Shown: one piece after another, positions 1-8,643 of the stretch
How the letters are laid out: each line of letters begins with the position of its first letter
How positions within the stretch are numbered: the first letter of the stretch is position 1
Translations under genes and position numbers: made by a program
The notes under the pieces: generated by a model
What the model was told of the DNA's origin: nothing
The model's database searches: none
The model's input: the letters and a program-made list of their open reading frames with translations, nothing else
Source of the DNA: Paenibacillus oralis
Lineage (GTDB): Bacteria > Bacillota > Bacilli > Paenibacillales > Paenibacillaceae
Direction of reading: 5' to 3'
Length of the DNA: 64,000 nucleotides
Assembly: GCF_003863965.1 (NCBI RefSeq)
Contig: NZ_RRCN01000001.1
Span: forward strand, 2,676,527-2,740,526

Positions 1-52
1 TTTATTTGGTAAACCGTTATAATTGAATCAGCTTATGATTCGAGAACGCAGT

Positions 53-116
53 ATTCACACATTGAAAAGAGTGTCACTTTATATATGGAACTTTTTTCAA
101 TGTGTGAATTTTTTTT
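53..116 (+). terminator. Long stem-loop terminator of a gene left of the window
   Basis: A perfect 16-bp inverted repeat (53-68 with 94-109) encloses a 25-nt loop and is followed by a run of eight T. It most likely ends a transcript entering from the left. A second, weaker hairpin with G-U pairs (about 131-159) follows in the probable leader of the next gene. Confidence 0.7.
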
Positions 117-241
117 AGATAGGCATTACGCTCTTGGTGCGCCCATTTTTGCGCCAGGAGCCGTTTTTATTCAGCTCATATAAGCGGCGCTTGGCTGCTT
201 GCCGAATTGGTTGACCAACATCCATTTTGAGGAGGAAAAAG

Positions 242-454
242 ATGAGCTACCGTAAAAAACCGTTGGAGGAAATTCCCGAGGAGAACACGCCGGTCTGGTC
301 TTGCATCAGCGAGGATTGCAATGGCTGGATGCGGGATAATTTTACGTTCGATTATACGCCGGTGTGTCCTTTATGCTCTTCGGAAATGGAGAAGGGGATG
401 AGGATGCTGCCTCAACTGAAGAATCCCACTTTCGATCCGAGAACGTCTTCTTAG
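242..454 (+). CDS. YdjO-like small cold-inducible-family protein
   Basis: A 70-residue protein of the family of Bacillus subtilis YdjO, a small cold-inducible protein of unknown biochemical role. The middle part has a Cys pattern typical of the family: a Cys and CNGW motif near residues 21-27 and CPLC near residues 42-45, which could bind a metal ion. ATG 242 is preferred because GAGGAGG lies 6-13 nt upstream; an in-frame TTG at 227 overlaps that ribosome binding site and is unlikely to be used. The gene has its own terminator (489-530). Function is inferred by family resemblance only. Confidence 0.75.
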   Translation: MSYRKKPLEEIPEENTPVWSCISEDCNGWMRDNFTFDYTPVCPLCSSEMEKGMRMLPQLKNPTFDPRTSS

Positions 455-488
455 GCGTAATCCGATAAATACCCTACTTGTCCCAAAT

Positions 489-530
489 AGCCGCGTTCGC
501 CATGAAGCGAATGCGGCTGTTTGCCGTTTT
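489..530 (+). terminator. Terminator after the YdjO-like gene
   Basis: Twelve-bp stem (489-500 with 507-518, one G-U pair) with a 6-nt loop, followed by a T-rich tail (GTTTGCCGTTTT). Confidence 0.6.
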
Positions 531-626
531 GTGGGAGCCGGGAGAAAAAGATTGCATCTCCATTTAAAATCTAATATGTTGGAGGTACTACACGAAAAAC
601 AACCAGAAGGGGGGAATTGCCCGCCT

Positions 627-2084
627 ATGCATGGAAATTACAAGGTGGCATCACAGGTTTTCGACATTCCCTCCGGAAGCAAGCAAAGAAAATTGGCGGT
701 TTTTCTGGCCATTTTGATCGTGGCCGTGTCGATGGCGGCGATTCCGCTCGGCATAAGAAATTCGCCCGGGTTGGAGCTTTTTTTTGCCGCTGCCATCGCC
801 TGGCTCATATTCGGGGATCTGCTTACCGCTTTTATTGTCTACGGTCAATACCGGGCGTCCGGAATTCCGTCGCTGCTGGTGTTGTCCTGCACTTACCTGT
901 TTACCGGAATCATTACCGCTGCGCATATTATTACGTTTCCGGGGCTGTTTTCCGATGCCTGGTATTTCGGCGAGCGCAGTCAGGCTGCGGGATGGTTGTG
1001 GGTGTTTTGGCACAGCGGATTTTCTTTGGGGATTTTGCTGTACGTGTTCACACAATCGATATGGCCAAAGCCGATCGAGAAAAAAGAGCATATTTTCAAT
1101 TGGGGCGCGGCGGGCATTTCGTTTACTTTGCTGCTTGCGCTTGGCATTATTGAATTGTCGGTCCTCGGGGAGCGGGCGCTGCCCGAAATTATACGTCACA
1201 GCGATTACCGGCAGTTAAATTCGTCCGGGATCGGCCCTGCCGTATGGCTGCTGAACTTGGCGGCACTGATCGTGATGGCCTGGAGAAACAAAGGCCACAC
1301 GGTACTGCACTTGTGGCTGACGGTGGCGATCGTTGCGCTTATGATGGACGTAACGCTGACCTTGCTGGTCGGCACCCGGTTTTCGCTCGGCTGGTACTTG
1401 GCCAAAATTAATTCGGTCATTGCGGCAATGGCCGTAATCTGCTCGGTGGTGAACGAGGTGAACCGGCTGTTTATCCGGCTTTCGGAACAACACCGGCAAT
1501 TGATTGAGTCCGGCTTCGAGCTGGAGAAAGCCAACGAGAAATTAACCCGGCTGACCCAATTGGACGGATTGACCGGAATTCCGAACCGCCGCCGTTTTGA
1601 TGAGATTTTGTCGCGGGAAATGGCCTCGCCGGGGGGGAGATCGACGTCCTTGTCGCTGCTTATCATCGATGTGGATTGCTTTAAAGCCTACAATGATCAC
1701 TATGGACATCAGGGCGGGGACGAGGTGCTGCGTTCCATCGCCCAAACGATCCACAAAAGGGTGCAAGCGTTGGGCGGGTTTGCGGCGCGTTACGGCGGGG
1801 AGGAATTTGTCGTGGTCTTGTCGGATTGTGACGACCGCCAAACCCGGAATATAGCGGAGAAGCTTCGCAGGGCGGTGTCCGGGTTGGCCATCCCCCATGA
1901 AGTTTCCGCGGTTTCCGGCTGCGTCACGATCAGCATCGGGGGCTGCTGCATTTCGCCGCTTGATCCGGTCAGCGGGCAGGATTTGATCGGCTGCGCCGAC
2001 CGCTGCTTGTATAAAGCGAAGGAGGCGGGCCGCAACCGGTCTGTGGTCGAAGGCTGGACGGACTCGCAGCCCGCGGAGCTTTAA
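627..2084 (+). CDS. Membrane-anchored diguanylate cyclase (MASE4-like sensor plus GGDEF)
   Basis: The N-terminal half (about residues 20-290) contains about eight hydrophobic segments and resembles the MASE4-type membrane sensor; the ligand is unknown. A short helix links to a C-terminal GGDEF domain that begins with the usual DGLTGIPNRR segment and contains the active-site motif GGEEF, so it should make cyclic di-GMP from two GTP at the membrane. An RxxD product-inhibition site is not evident just before GGEEF. ATG 627 is chosen because AAGGGGGGAA lies about 10 nt upstream; in-frame starts at 531 (GTG) and 576 (ATG) are possible but the extra residues are hydrophilic and poorly supported. 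It converges on the CcdC-like gene, overlapping it by 4 bp. Confidence 0.85.
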   Translation: MHGNYKVASQVFDIPSGSKQRKLAVFLAILIVAVSMAAIPLGIRNSPGLELFFAAAIAWLIFGDLLTAFIVYGQYRASGIPSLLVLSCTYLFTGIITAAHIITFPGLFSDAWYFGERSQAAGWLWVFWHSGFSLGILLYVFTQSIWPKPIEKKEHIFNWGAAGISFTLLLALGIIELSVLGERALPEIIRHSDYRQLNSSGIGPAVWLLNLAALIVMAWRNKGHTVLHLWLTVAIVALMMDVTLTLLVGTRFSLGWYLAKINSVIAAMAVICSVVNEVNRLFIRLSEQHRQLIESGFELEKANEKLTRLTQLDGLTGIPNRRRFDEILSREMASPGGRSTSLSLLIIDVDCFKAYNDHYGHQGGDEVLRSIAQTIHKRVQALGGFAARYGGEEFVVVLSDCDDRQTRNIAEKLRRAVSGLAIPHEVSAVSGCVTISIGGCCISPLDPVSGQDLIGCADRCLYKAKEAGRNRSVVEGWTDSQPAEL

Positions 2085-2584
2085 TCGGAATTGGAAGGGC
2101 TGTCAGGGCCTGCCGTCATGGCGCGGTATTGCTTCAGCATAAACAGCCGCCAGCGGATAATCATTCCGTAGGCCAGCAGAAAGAAGACGGCACCGGTCTG
2201 AAGCACGGAGATATATTGCTCCACCGCTTCGTGAAGCAGCATGCGGACAGCGAGCAGGCCGATCAGAATAAAAATAAAGCTGCGCGAGCGCTGGGCATAG
2301 ACCTGGCCGTCCACCTTCTCGAATTTTGTGGTCCGGATGAGCGGATAGGAGAACAGCAGCCAGCCGAGAGCAAAGGCGATGATCCCCCAAGTGACGGGAA
2401 TATGCGTCTCGGGAACGACGAACATCATAAACCCGGTCGTCATGCCAAGCGGGGGGATGATGATTTTCCGGATCGTCACGGGCCGGCGGCTCGCCTTGAG
2501 GCGGATAAACAGCACGGCTACCGCCATGAACAAGGCGCCGAAAGTAAAGGCGATTTGCAGGTAAGAAGGGTTTATCGCATTCAT
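2081..2584 (-). CDS. CcdC-like membrane protein (DUF1453)
   Basis: A 167-residue protein with about five hydrophobic segments that matches the CcdC/DUF1453 family. B. subtilis ccdC lies near cytochrome c maturation genes but is not clearly essential for that process, so the role stays open. A signature loop with the RLKASRRP and IPPLGM stretches is present near residues 28-48. The ATG at 2584 is preceded on the minus strand by AAAGGGAT. No cytochrome c maturation gene is nearby. Confidence 0.8.
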   Translation of the reverse strand: MNAINPSYLQIAFTFGALFMAVAVLFIRLKASRRPVTIRKIIIPPLGMTTGFMMFVVPETHIPVTWGIIAFALGWLLFSYPLIRTTKFEKVDGQVYAQRSRSFIFILIGLLAVRMLLHEAVEQYISVLQTGAVFFLLAYGMIIRWRLFMLKQYRAMTAGPDSPSNSD

Positions 2585-2645
2585 GGGAGATCCCTTTCTA
2601 TATAAAGAAGTGATTGTTTGACAAAACTAAATACTTGTTAATAGT

Positions 2646-2823
2646 GCGTGTTCAAAAAGTCGGGTTTTCAGCACCGAGAAGGTTGGATGAAGCTAGGGAC
2701 TGAGTAGCGGAGCGTACGTTTTGGGTACGTGAGCAACGGAAGGCCCGGCTGAATCCAAGATTCGATGTCGAGACCACTTCCCGACCTGCTTCGTGATCAA
2801 AAGACGACTTTTTGAACAACCTC
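2646..2823. mobile_element. MITE-like element with GTTCAAAAAGTCG inverted ends
   Basis: The element has perfect 13-bp inverted termini (GTTCAAAAAGTCG at 2650-2662 and its complement at 2805-2817) and carries no reading frame. The heptamer TAATAGT occurs directly outside both ends (2639-2645 and 2824-2830), which looks like a target-site duplication. I recall very similar 170-180 bp sequences as frequent intergenic repeats in Paenibacillus. The transposase that would move it is not in this window. Confidence 0.65.
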
Positions 2824-2901
2824 TAATAGTATTTCGCGAGAACATTATAACATAATCGGCCGCTCATGTTTCAAACCTGCCAAGGTAAAGGGGGAAGGAC
2901 A

Positions 2902-3411
2902 ATGAATAGCGAATTCACGGTTGCGGTCCATTGTCTGTTGTTTCTGGACAACAAAGAGGAGCAAATGGCTAACAGCGAGCAAATCGCCTGCAGCGTCGCG
3001 ACCCATCCGGCCCGCGTGCGCAAAGTGCTTAGTTCGCTGCGGAAGCACGGTTTGGTGACAACGAAGGAGGGCGTCGGCGGAGGATATCAGCTCAATACGG
3101 AACTTGCGCGGGTGACTTTGGGCGACTTGTACCGAATGTTTGCGCGCGGTTCGCTGCATCCGGGCTGGTGCTCCGGCAGCGAGGAGTCCACCTGCCAAGT
3201 ATCTTCCAATATGCACACCGTCATGGACCGGATTTTCACCGGCGGGGAGCAACGGCTGGAGTCGTATTTCGATGAACTTTCCTTGTCGGAGGTCAAACGG
3301 ATGCTGGATGAAACCGACAGCCAGGCCGGAAGAGAGCATTGTACGGGTAAATATAAGGATATGAAGGATCTGTTGGAAGCGCGGAAAGCCCAGGGAGGAG
3401 TGCTGAGGTGA
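2902..3411 (+). CDS. Rrf2-family transcriptional regulator (YwnA-like)
   Basis: A 169-residue Rrf2 protein: the winged-helix part (residues about 1-65) includes the family signature of a Leu-rich first helix, the ARVRKVLSSLRKHGLV recognition helix and the GGYQL wing. The three clustered cysteines that hold a [2Fe-2S] centre in IscR and NsrR are not present in the usual spacing (only WC and TC about seven apart), so it is closer to YwnA-type or thiol-sensing members. ATG 2902 follows AAAGGGGGAAGG. Its stop codon overlaps the GTG start of the next gene by 4 bp, so the lactonase-like gene is probably the co-transcribed target. A MITE-like element sits in its upstream region. Confidence 0.85.
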   Translation: MNSEFTVAVHCLLFLDNKEEQMANSEQIACSVATHPARVRKVLSSLRKHGLVTTKEGVGGGYQLNTELARVTLGDLYRMFARGSLHPGWCSGSEESTCQVSSNMHTVMDRIFTGGEQRLESYFDELSLSEVKRMLDETDSQAGREHCTGKYKDMKDLLEARKAQGGVLR

Positions 3412-4511
3412 GTATTTTCGATCGAACGGATTCCCGGTTGTTTTACGCAGGATCTTATGCTGAGCCGGGCGGCCCGGGAATTTATTTATGCGAACTGGAC
3501 TTGCGGAGCGGCGCCATGCGCATCCTCGGGCAAACGGATGGGATTGTAAATCCTTCTTTCGTGATCGCGGATATGGACGCATGGCGGCTTTATACGGTCA
3601 GCGAGCAGAGCGAAGGGAGAACGGCCAGTTTCGCGATCAATCCGGCGGACGGCGGATTGACGAAGCTGAACGAGCTTCCGACGCTGGGGGCGGATCCCTG
3701 CCATCTCGCGCTGGCGAAGGCCGGCGAGGAGGGTTGGCTGCTTGCCTCCAATTATTCCAGCGGCAATGTGATCAGCTTTACGCTGGGCGAAGACGGGGCG
3801 CTGGCGGGGATACGATCGAACGTTCAGCATGAAGGCGGCGGCGTTCATCTGGAACGGCAGGAGGGGCCCCATGCGCACAGCGCCGTTCCCAGCCGGGACG
3901 GGAGGTGTGCTTACGTCTCCGATCTGGGGATCGACCGGATCGTGATTTACCGGCTGGAGGACGGAAAGCTGGTGAAGCACGGGGAGGCACGGCTGCCGGA
4001 CGGCTCCGGCCCGCGCCATTTTGTCATTCATCCTTCCGGGCGGTACGCCTACGGAATGAATGAATTAAACAATACGCTGACCGTTTACGCTTGTGACGTG
4101 GATCAAAGGCGCCTGGAACCTCTGGAGCATGTCGGCACCTTACCCGGGGATTTCCGGGGCGAGAACTATCCGGCCGACATTCATCTGTCGCCGGACGGCC
4201 GCTTCCTGTACGGCTCCAACCGGGGGCATAACAGTCTCGTCCGCTTCCGCATCGATCCGGCGAGCGGCAAGCTTGGCGACCCGGAGTGGATCGGGACCGG
4301 CGGGAACTGGCCGCGGAACTTCGCCGTGCTGGACGGCTACGTGCTGGTGGCGAACCAATACAGCGGCAATATCGTGGCATTCCGGCGGGATGCGGAAACA
4401 GGCCAGCTGTCGCCTGCCGGCCAGGAGCTGGCCATCGCCAAGGTCTCTTGCATCGAGCCGCTGAATTCTAGGGCAGGGGCAGGCACGTATTCGCTCCCGC
4501 CGGAAATCTAA
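3408..4511 (+). CDS. Lactonase-family seven-bladed beta-propeller (6-phosphogluconolactonase type)
   Basis: A 367-residue protein of the YkgB/Pgl cycloisomerase-2 superfamily (COG2706). Typical blade motifs are spread along the chain: GADPCHL near residue 85, GPHAHSAVP near 150, GSGPRHFVIHPSGRYAYGMNE-type stretches near 200, and PADIHLSPDGRFLYGSNRG-type stretches near 255. Relatives hydrolyse 6-phosphogluconolactone in the pentose phosphate pathway; other substrates are possible. GTG 3408 overlaps the rrf2 stop, with GGAGG about 7 nt upstream. The TAA stop codon (4509-4511) lies inside the first unit of the intergenic repeat element that follows. Confidence 0.85.
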   Translation: MSIFDRTDSRLFYAGSYAEPGGPGIYLCELDLRSGAMRILGQTDGIVNPSFVIADMDAWRLYTVSEQSEGRTASFAINPADGGLTKLNELPTLGADPCHLALAKAGEEGWLLASNYSSGNVISFTLGEDGALAGIRSNVQHEGGGVHLERQEGPHAHSAVPSRDGRCAYVSDLGIDRIVIYRLEDGKLVKHGEARLPDGSGPRHFVIHPSGRYAYGMNELNNTLTVYACDVDQRRLEPLEHVGTLPGDFRGENYPADIHLSPDGRFLYGSNRGHNSLVRFRIDPASGKLGDPEWIGTGGNWPRNFAVLDGYVLVANQYSGNIVAFRRDAETGQLSPAGQELAIAKVSCIEPLNSRAGAGTYSLPPEI

Positions 4512-4693
4512 CGGTTGTAACAGCCGCTATTTTGCGAATAAAGACCCTTTCTAAATTCTAACGGTTGTAATCGCTGTTATTTGCCCTGATCTGAACAAAA
4601 ATAGCTGGGTTTAAGCGAAATAAGCGATATGGCAACCGTTAGAATTTGAAATCGGCGTTTTTGGAGCAAATAGCCGCTGTGGCGAGCGTTAGA
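4507..4693. repeat. Four-unit intergenic element, family A, copy 1
   Basis: Four 26-nt units at 4507, 4557, 4618 and 4668 (starts 50, 61 and 50 bp apart). Units 1 and 2 read TCTAACGGTTG...TATTT; units 3 and 4 are the reverse complement (AAATA...CCGTTAGA). The whole element is an imperfect 187-bp inverted repeat. The element near 36.4 kb is this one inverted, including spacers and centre. Confidence 0.85.
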
Positions 4694-4750
4694 ATGGAAA
4701 GAGATACGCATCTTATCAACTTTGATGCAAAAGTAATGTCCCTCTTTTGA

Positions 4751-4949
4751 GAATAACGGTAATTTATGGCGTTATTTCCCACGATTTGAGCTGTTTTGTT
4801 GAAATAGAGGAAAAAAATGTCGTTATTTGTGTGCAGACCGGCTGAAATCGAGTAAATGTACGCGTCTGACGAAGAATAGCGGTAATAAATTCCGCTATTT
4901 TTCCGCTGAATGTGAAAAGCGAGATATAGCGACATTTTTTACCTCTATT
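4751..4949. repeat. Four-unit intergenic element, family B, copy 1
   Basis: Four units of about 27 nt start at 4751, 4801, 4874 and 4923 (gaps 50, 73, 49). Each unit is itself a weak palindrome of the form AATAGCG-N9-CGCTATT, for example GAATAGCGG...CCGCTATTT at 4874. It follows the family A element by 57 bp. Confidence 0.8.
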
Positions 4950-5444
4950 GTTGGAGCCGCTATGTTTGATCGGTCCGCTCACCATCGCAATACCAGACCC
5001 GCGCCCCAAAAGTACCGTCTATCCGCTATCCGCGATTATCCACGGTTCAAGAGGTTAACCAGTATAACCTGCATATCCACGCTTGATCTTCACGTTCGAT
5101 CCGTTCCAATCCGGCCACCCCCTAGCCATCCCCTAGCCATCCCCTAGCCATCCCCTAAGCTAACCTGACCGCATCTTAACACTTCTACTTACCGCATTTA
5201 ACCGCATCTACTGACCACATCTACCACATCTACCGCATCTACCGTATCTACTGACCACATCCACCGCATCTAACCATGCCTTTTCTTCAACCCGGACATA
5301 TGCGCAGACCTCACTGCAGGTACTTGCATTCCGCCCCAAACTCCACAATTTAACGAATAATCATTCCCATTTTGCGGCTCGTACATTCGTCTTTCGCAAT
5401 ATAAGGGGACCTTATAAATAATTTGGTTTTTTTGAATAAAATGT
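4950..5444. other. Non-coding stretch with simple tandem repeats
   Basis: About 500 bp without a convincing gene. From 5115 to 5155 the 11-mer CCATCCCCTAG recurs three to four times in tandem; from about 5168 to 5276 a degenerate ACCGCATCTA decamer is repeated about ten times, with ACCACATCTA variants. An open frame on the minus strand (5270-5482) lacks a ribosome binding site and family resemblance. Confidence 0.6.
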
Positions 5445-5474
5445 TTGACAATTTTAGGCCCTCGATAATAAAAT
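5445..5474 (+). promoter_or_regulatory. Promoter of the sulfate transport operon
   Basis: A perfect -35 TTGACA (5445-5450), 18-bp spacer and -10 TAAAAT (5469-5474) suit vegetative sigma-A. Confidence 0.65.
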
Positions 5475-5483
5475 AACACCATA

Positions 5484-5510
5484 GCATACTAAACAGGTAG
5501 GAATAATTTT
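5484..5510 (+). promoter_or_regulatory. Candidate CymR-type operator
   Basis: Directly downstream of the -10 box lies ACTAAACAGGTAGGAATAA. This resembles the operator of CymR, the Rrf2 repressor of cysteine and sulfur genes in Bacillus, whose conserved part ends in GGAATTT. The position over the start site fits repression when cysteine is plentiful. The match is by eye only. Confidence 0.4.
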
Positions 5511-5528
5511 AAATGTTCTAACCGTACG

Positions 5529-5606
5529 GGCGGAGGAACGCTCTATTGCCTTGGCAGACACGGGTAGTCGCTCGGTTTGACCGTAGGGATTGGGCGTTTC
5601 TCCGTT
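5529..5606 (+). other. Structured leader of the sulfate operon
   Basis: A 13-bp stem (5529-5541 with 5594-5606, two G-U pairs) closes a 52-nt inner region containing the small hairpin CGGTTTGACCG. It lies between the promoter and the first gene. It does not match a SAM (S-box) or T-box leader that I recognise: no S-box core and no T-box sequence are present. Confidence 0.45.
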
Positions 5607-5688
5607 TCCTCCTTTTAGGGGATGACGGGCGGTATGAAGCCTACCGGCGGTGCAAGCAAAATATCAAGAGAGCAAGGGGAGTGATACG

Positions 5689-6765
5689 ATGATCAAACTG
5701 TGGAAGCAAGGGGTTCTAATGAGTTTGGTGCTGGCGATGCTGACGGTGATGACGGCCTGCTCGGCGGATAACAAGCGGGGCGAGGAGGCGAGCGCGGAAG
5801 CCGCTTCTTCAGGCAGCGGGGAGAAGCTTAAGGAAGTGGAACTGCTGAACGTATCCTACGACCCGACCCGAGAGCTATACGAAAAATACAACGCAGCATT
5901 TGCCGCTTATTGGGAGAAAGAGAAAGGTCAAAAAGTCACGATCAAGCAGTCGCACGGCGGCTCGGGCAAACAGAGCCGGGCGGTGATCGACGGCCTGGGG
6001 GCGGACGTGGTTACGCTGGCGTTAGGATACGATATCGACGCCATTCAGCAAAGCGGCCAGATCAATGAGGGCTGGCAGCAGAAATATGAATATAACAGTT
6101 CTCCTTATACCTCGACGATTGTGTTTTTGGTGCGTAAAGGCAATCCGAAAGGGATCAAGGACTGGGACGATCTGATCAAAGATGGGGTGGAGGTCATTAC
6201 GCCGAACCCGCAAACCTCGGGGGGCGCCCGCTGGAACTACCTGGCGGCATGGGGATACGCCTTGCACCATAATAATAACGATGAAGCCAAAGCGCAGGAA
6301 TTCGTCAAGGAACTGTTCCGGCACGTTCCTGTTCTGGACAGCGGCGCCCGCGGGGCGACGACGACCTTTGTTGAACGCGGACTGGGCGATGTGCTGCTCG
6401 CCTGGGAAAACGAAGCCTGGCTTTCCGTAAAAGAGCTCGGACCGGACAAATTCGATATCGTTTATCCATCGGAAAGCATCCTGGCCGAACCTCCCGTAGC
6501 GGTTGTGGACAAAAACGCCGACAAACACGGAACCCGGGAAGTCGCCGAAGCATACCTGAAATATTTGTACTCGGAGGAAGGACAGACGATCGCGGCGGAA
6601 AATTATTACCGTCCGACACTGGACAGCGTAAAAGCCAAGTTTACCGACCAGTTCCCCGACATCAAGCTGTTTACGATTGACGAGGAGTTTGGCGGATGGG
6701 CGGAAGCGCAGCAGAAACATTTTAGCGATGGCGGCGTTTTCAGCCAGATTTACGTACCTCAATAA
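5689..6765 (+). CDS. Sulfate ABC transporter substrate-binding lipoprotein
   Basis: A 358-residue periplasmic-binding-type protein of the Sbp/CysP family, which captures sulfate or thiosulfate outside the membrane. The N-terminus has a signal peptide with lipobox VMTAC, predicting lipid anchoring at the Cys near residue 25. Family motifs are seen: [11 protein letters not shown] near the mature start, [27 protein letters not shown] and [19 protein letters not shown] 5689 is chosen over an upstream in-frame start (5650) because AAGGGGAGTG lies just before it and the signal peptide then begins properly. First gene of an operon with two permeases and YezD. Confidence 0.92.
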   Translation: MIKLWKQGVLMSLVLAMLTVMTACSADNKRGEEASAEAASSGSGEKLKEVELLNVSYDPTRELYEKYNAAFAAYWEKEKGQKVTIKQSHGGSGKQSRAVIDGLGADVVTLALGYDIDAIQQSGQINEGWQQKYEYNSSPYTSTIVFLVRKGNPKGIKDWDDLIKDGVEVITPNPQTSGGARWNYLAAWGYALHHNNNDEAKAQEFVKELFRHVPVLDSGARGATTTFVERGLGDVLLAWENEAWLSVKELGPDKFDIVYPSESILAEPPVAVVDKNADKHGTREVAEAYLKYLYSEEGQTIAAENYYRPTLDSVKAKFTDQFPDIKLFTIDEEFGGWAEAQQKHFSDGGVFSQIYVPQ

Positions 6766-6861
6766 CCGGCCGTACAAAGCGGAGGATAGGTCCCGGAGAG
6801 GCGGCGCAAACAAACCGCTGAGCCGCTCTCCGGCCTGAAACAGGAGAAAGGATGAAGTAAC

Positions 6862-7692
6862 ATGCACAGTAGCGCCACGAAGCGCGGAGTACTGCCAGGA
6901 TTCGGGCTAACTATGGGATACAGTGTGCTTTATTTGAGCTTGATCGTGCTGATCCCGCTCTCCGCCTTGCTGCTGAATTCTACGGGACTTACCTGGGAAA
7001 AGTTTTGGGATGTCGCCACGGATCCGCGGGTGTTGGCCTCTTATCGGGTCAGCTTTCTGACTGCGGCGGCCGCCGGTCTGATCGATGCCGTGCTGGGGCT
7101 GCTGCTGGCTTGGGTGCTTGTCAGATATGATTTTCCCGGAAAAAGACTGTTTGACTCCATGATCGATCTTCCATTTGCGCTGCCCACCGCGGTGGCCGGA
7201 GTATCGCTGACGGCGATCTACTCGTCGAATGGCTGGATCGGCTCCTTGCTTGAGCCGCTGGGCATCCGCATCGCGTTTACGCCGATAGGGATCACGCTGG
7301 CGCTGATGTTTATCGGCATCCCGTTTGTCGTCCGGACGGTCCAGCCGGTGCTCCAGGATCTCGACGCGGAAGTGGAGGAGGCTGCGGCCACCCTGGGCGC
7401 CAGCCGGTTCCGCACGTTCCGGTCGGTTGTGCTGCCGGAGCTGTTGCCGCCGCTGCTCACCGGGTTTGCGCTGGCTTTTTCCCGCGGTATCGGGGAGTAT
7501 GGCTCGGTCGTGTTTATTTCCGGCAACATGCCGATGAAGACGGAAATCGCCCCGCTGCTCATCATGTCGAAGCTGGAGCAGTTCGACTACGCCGGCGCGA
7601 CGGCGGTGGCGATGATCCTGCTGCTCATCTCGTTCGTGCTGCTGCTGCTGATCAACTCGCTGCAGCGCCGGATGCGCAAAACCGCGAGATAA
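6862..7692 (+). CDS. cysT: Sulfate ABC transporter permease CysT
   Basis: A 276-residue inner-membrane permease with about six hydrophobic segments and the binding-protein-dependent transport signature [21 protein letters not shown] (quoted in part; near residues 170-190), where the ATPase docks. The [12 protein letters not shown] stretch is typical for CysT/CysU. It should form a heterodimer with CysW (7734-8594) and receive sulfate from the lipoprotein encoded upstream. ATG 6862 follows AGGAGAAAGGATG about 10 nt upstream. The cognate ATPase CysA is not encoded here. Confidence 0.92.
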   Translation: MHSSATKRGVLPGFGLTMGYSVLYLSLIVLIPLSALLLNSTGLTWEKFWDVATDPRVLASYRVSFLTAAAAGLIDAVLGLLLAWVLVRYDFPGKRLFDSMIDLPFALPTAVAGVSLTAIYSSNGWIGSLLEPLGIRIAFTPIGITLALMFIGIPFVVRTVQPVLQDLDAEVEEAAATLGASRFRTFRSVVLPELLPPLLTGFALAFSRGIGEYGSVVFISGNMPMKTEIAPLLIMSKLEQFDYAGATAVAMILLLISFVLLLLINSLQRRMRKTAR

Positions 7693-7733
7693 CGGGCCAA
7701 ACAGGATGATTCAAGCATGGAGGAGGAAATCAT

Positions 7734-8594
7734 ATGGCGGGTTCTGTACCATTAGCTGCCCATAAGCCGACTGCGCCCGGCCGCCAGTCCCGAAAAAGAT
7801 CGGGCGCCGTAAAATGGGTGCTCATCACCCTCGCGGCGCTGGTGCTGATCTGGTTGATCGTGCTGCCGCTGGCCGTCGTAATCACGGAAGCCCTCAAAAA
7901 GGGCTGGGGGGTTTACGTGGAAGCCATCCGCAACCCCGACGCCTTGTCCGCGCTGCGGCTGACGCTGCTCGTCGCCGTGATCACCGTTCCGCTGAACACG
8001 ATTTTTGGCGTGGCGGCCGCATGGGCGATTACCAAATTCAATTTTCGCGGCAAGCAAGTGCTCGTGACGCTGATCGACCTGCCCTTTGCCGTTTCCCCCG
8101 TTATCGGCGGCCTCATTTACGTGCTCGTCTACGGGGTTCACGGCTGGTTTGGGCCATGGCTGCAGGAGCATGACATTACGATTATTTTTGCGTTGCCGGG
8201 CATCATTTTGGCGACCTTGTTCGTGACCTTCCCGTTCGTCGCCAGAGAACTGATTCCGCTCATGGAGGATCAGGGACAGCAGGAGGAAGAAGCCGCCGTT
8301 ACGCTGGGTGCGCGAGGCTTCCGGATCTTTTGGAAAGTGACGCTCCCAAATATCAAATGGGGGCTGCTGTACGGCATTATTTTGTGCAATGCGAGAGCGA
8401 TGGGGGAATTTGGCGCCGTGTCCGTCGTATCCGGCCATATCCGGGGAGAAACCAACACGCTGCCGCTGCATGTGGAAATTTTGTATAACGAATACCAGTT
8501 TTCCGCATCGTTTGCGGTGGCGTCCTTGCTGCTGATGCTGGCGCTCGTCACACTGCTGCTCAAAAGCTGGTTTACGCGCAAAAGCAGCCACTAA
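7734..8594 (+). CDS. cysW: Sulfate ABC transporter permease CysW
   Basis: A 286-residue permease paired with CysT. The first 25 residues are a polar, Arg/Lys-rich tail before the first membrane segment. The ATPase-contact loop contains EEEAAVTLGARGFRIFW near residues 183-199, and GEFGAVSVVSGHIRGETN is characteristic of CysW. ATG 7734 follows GGAGGAAA at a good distance; the gap to cysT is 41 bp. Confidence 0.92.
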   Translation: MAGSVPLAAHKPTAPGRQSRKRSGAVKWVLITLAALVLIWLIVLPLAVVITEALKKGWGVYVEAIRNPDALSALRLTLLVAVITVPLNTIFGVAAAWAITKFNFRGKQVLVTLIDLPFAVSPVIGGLIYVLVYGVHGWFGPWLQEHDITIIFALPGIILATLFVTFPFVARELIPLMEDQGQQEEEAAVTLGARGFRIFWKVTLPNIKWGLLYGIILCNARAMGEFGAVSVVSGHIRGETNTLPLHVEILYNEYQFSASFAVASLLLMLALVTLLLKSWFTRKSSH

Positions 8595-8643
8595 AACAAG
8601 GCGTGAGTCCAAAGATTCGCTAAAGAACAGGAGGGCGATAAAA

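Noticed and set aside
4507..4949. Possible CRISPR array (short repeats at regular distance)
   Set aside because: Only four units per locus, half of them inverted, spacers conserved between distant copies, and no cas genes in the window.
5270..5482. Seventy-codon open frame on the minus strand before the sulfate operon
   Set aside because: No ribosome binding site or known family, and it overlaps the likely promoter and a tandem repeat.
5521..5640. SAM riboswitch (S-box) in the sulfate operon leader
   Set aside because: The conserved S-box core sequences are absent, though the leader is structured.
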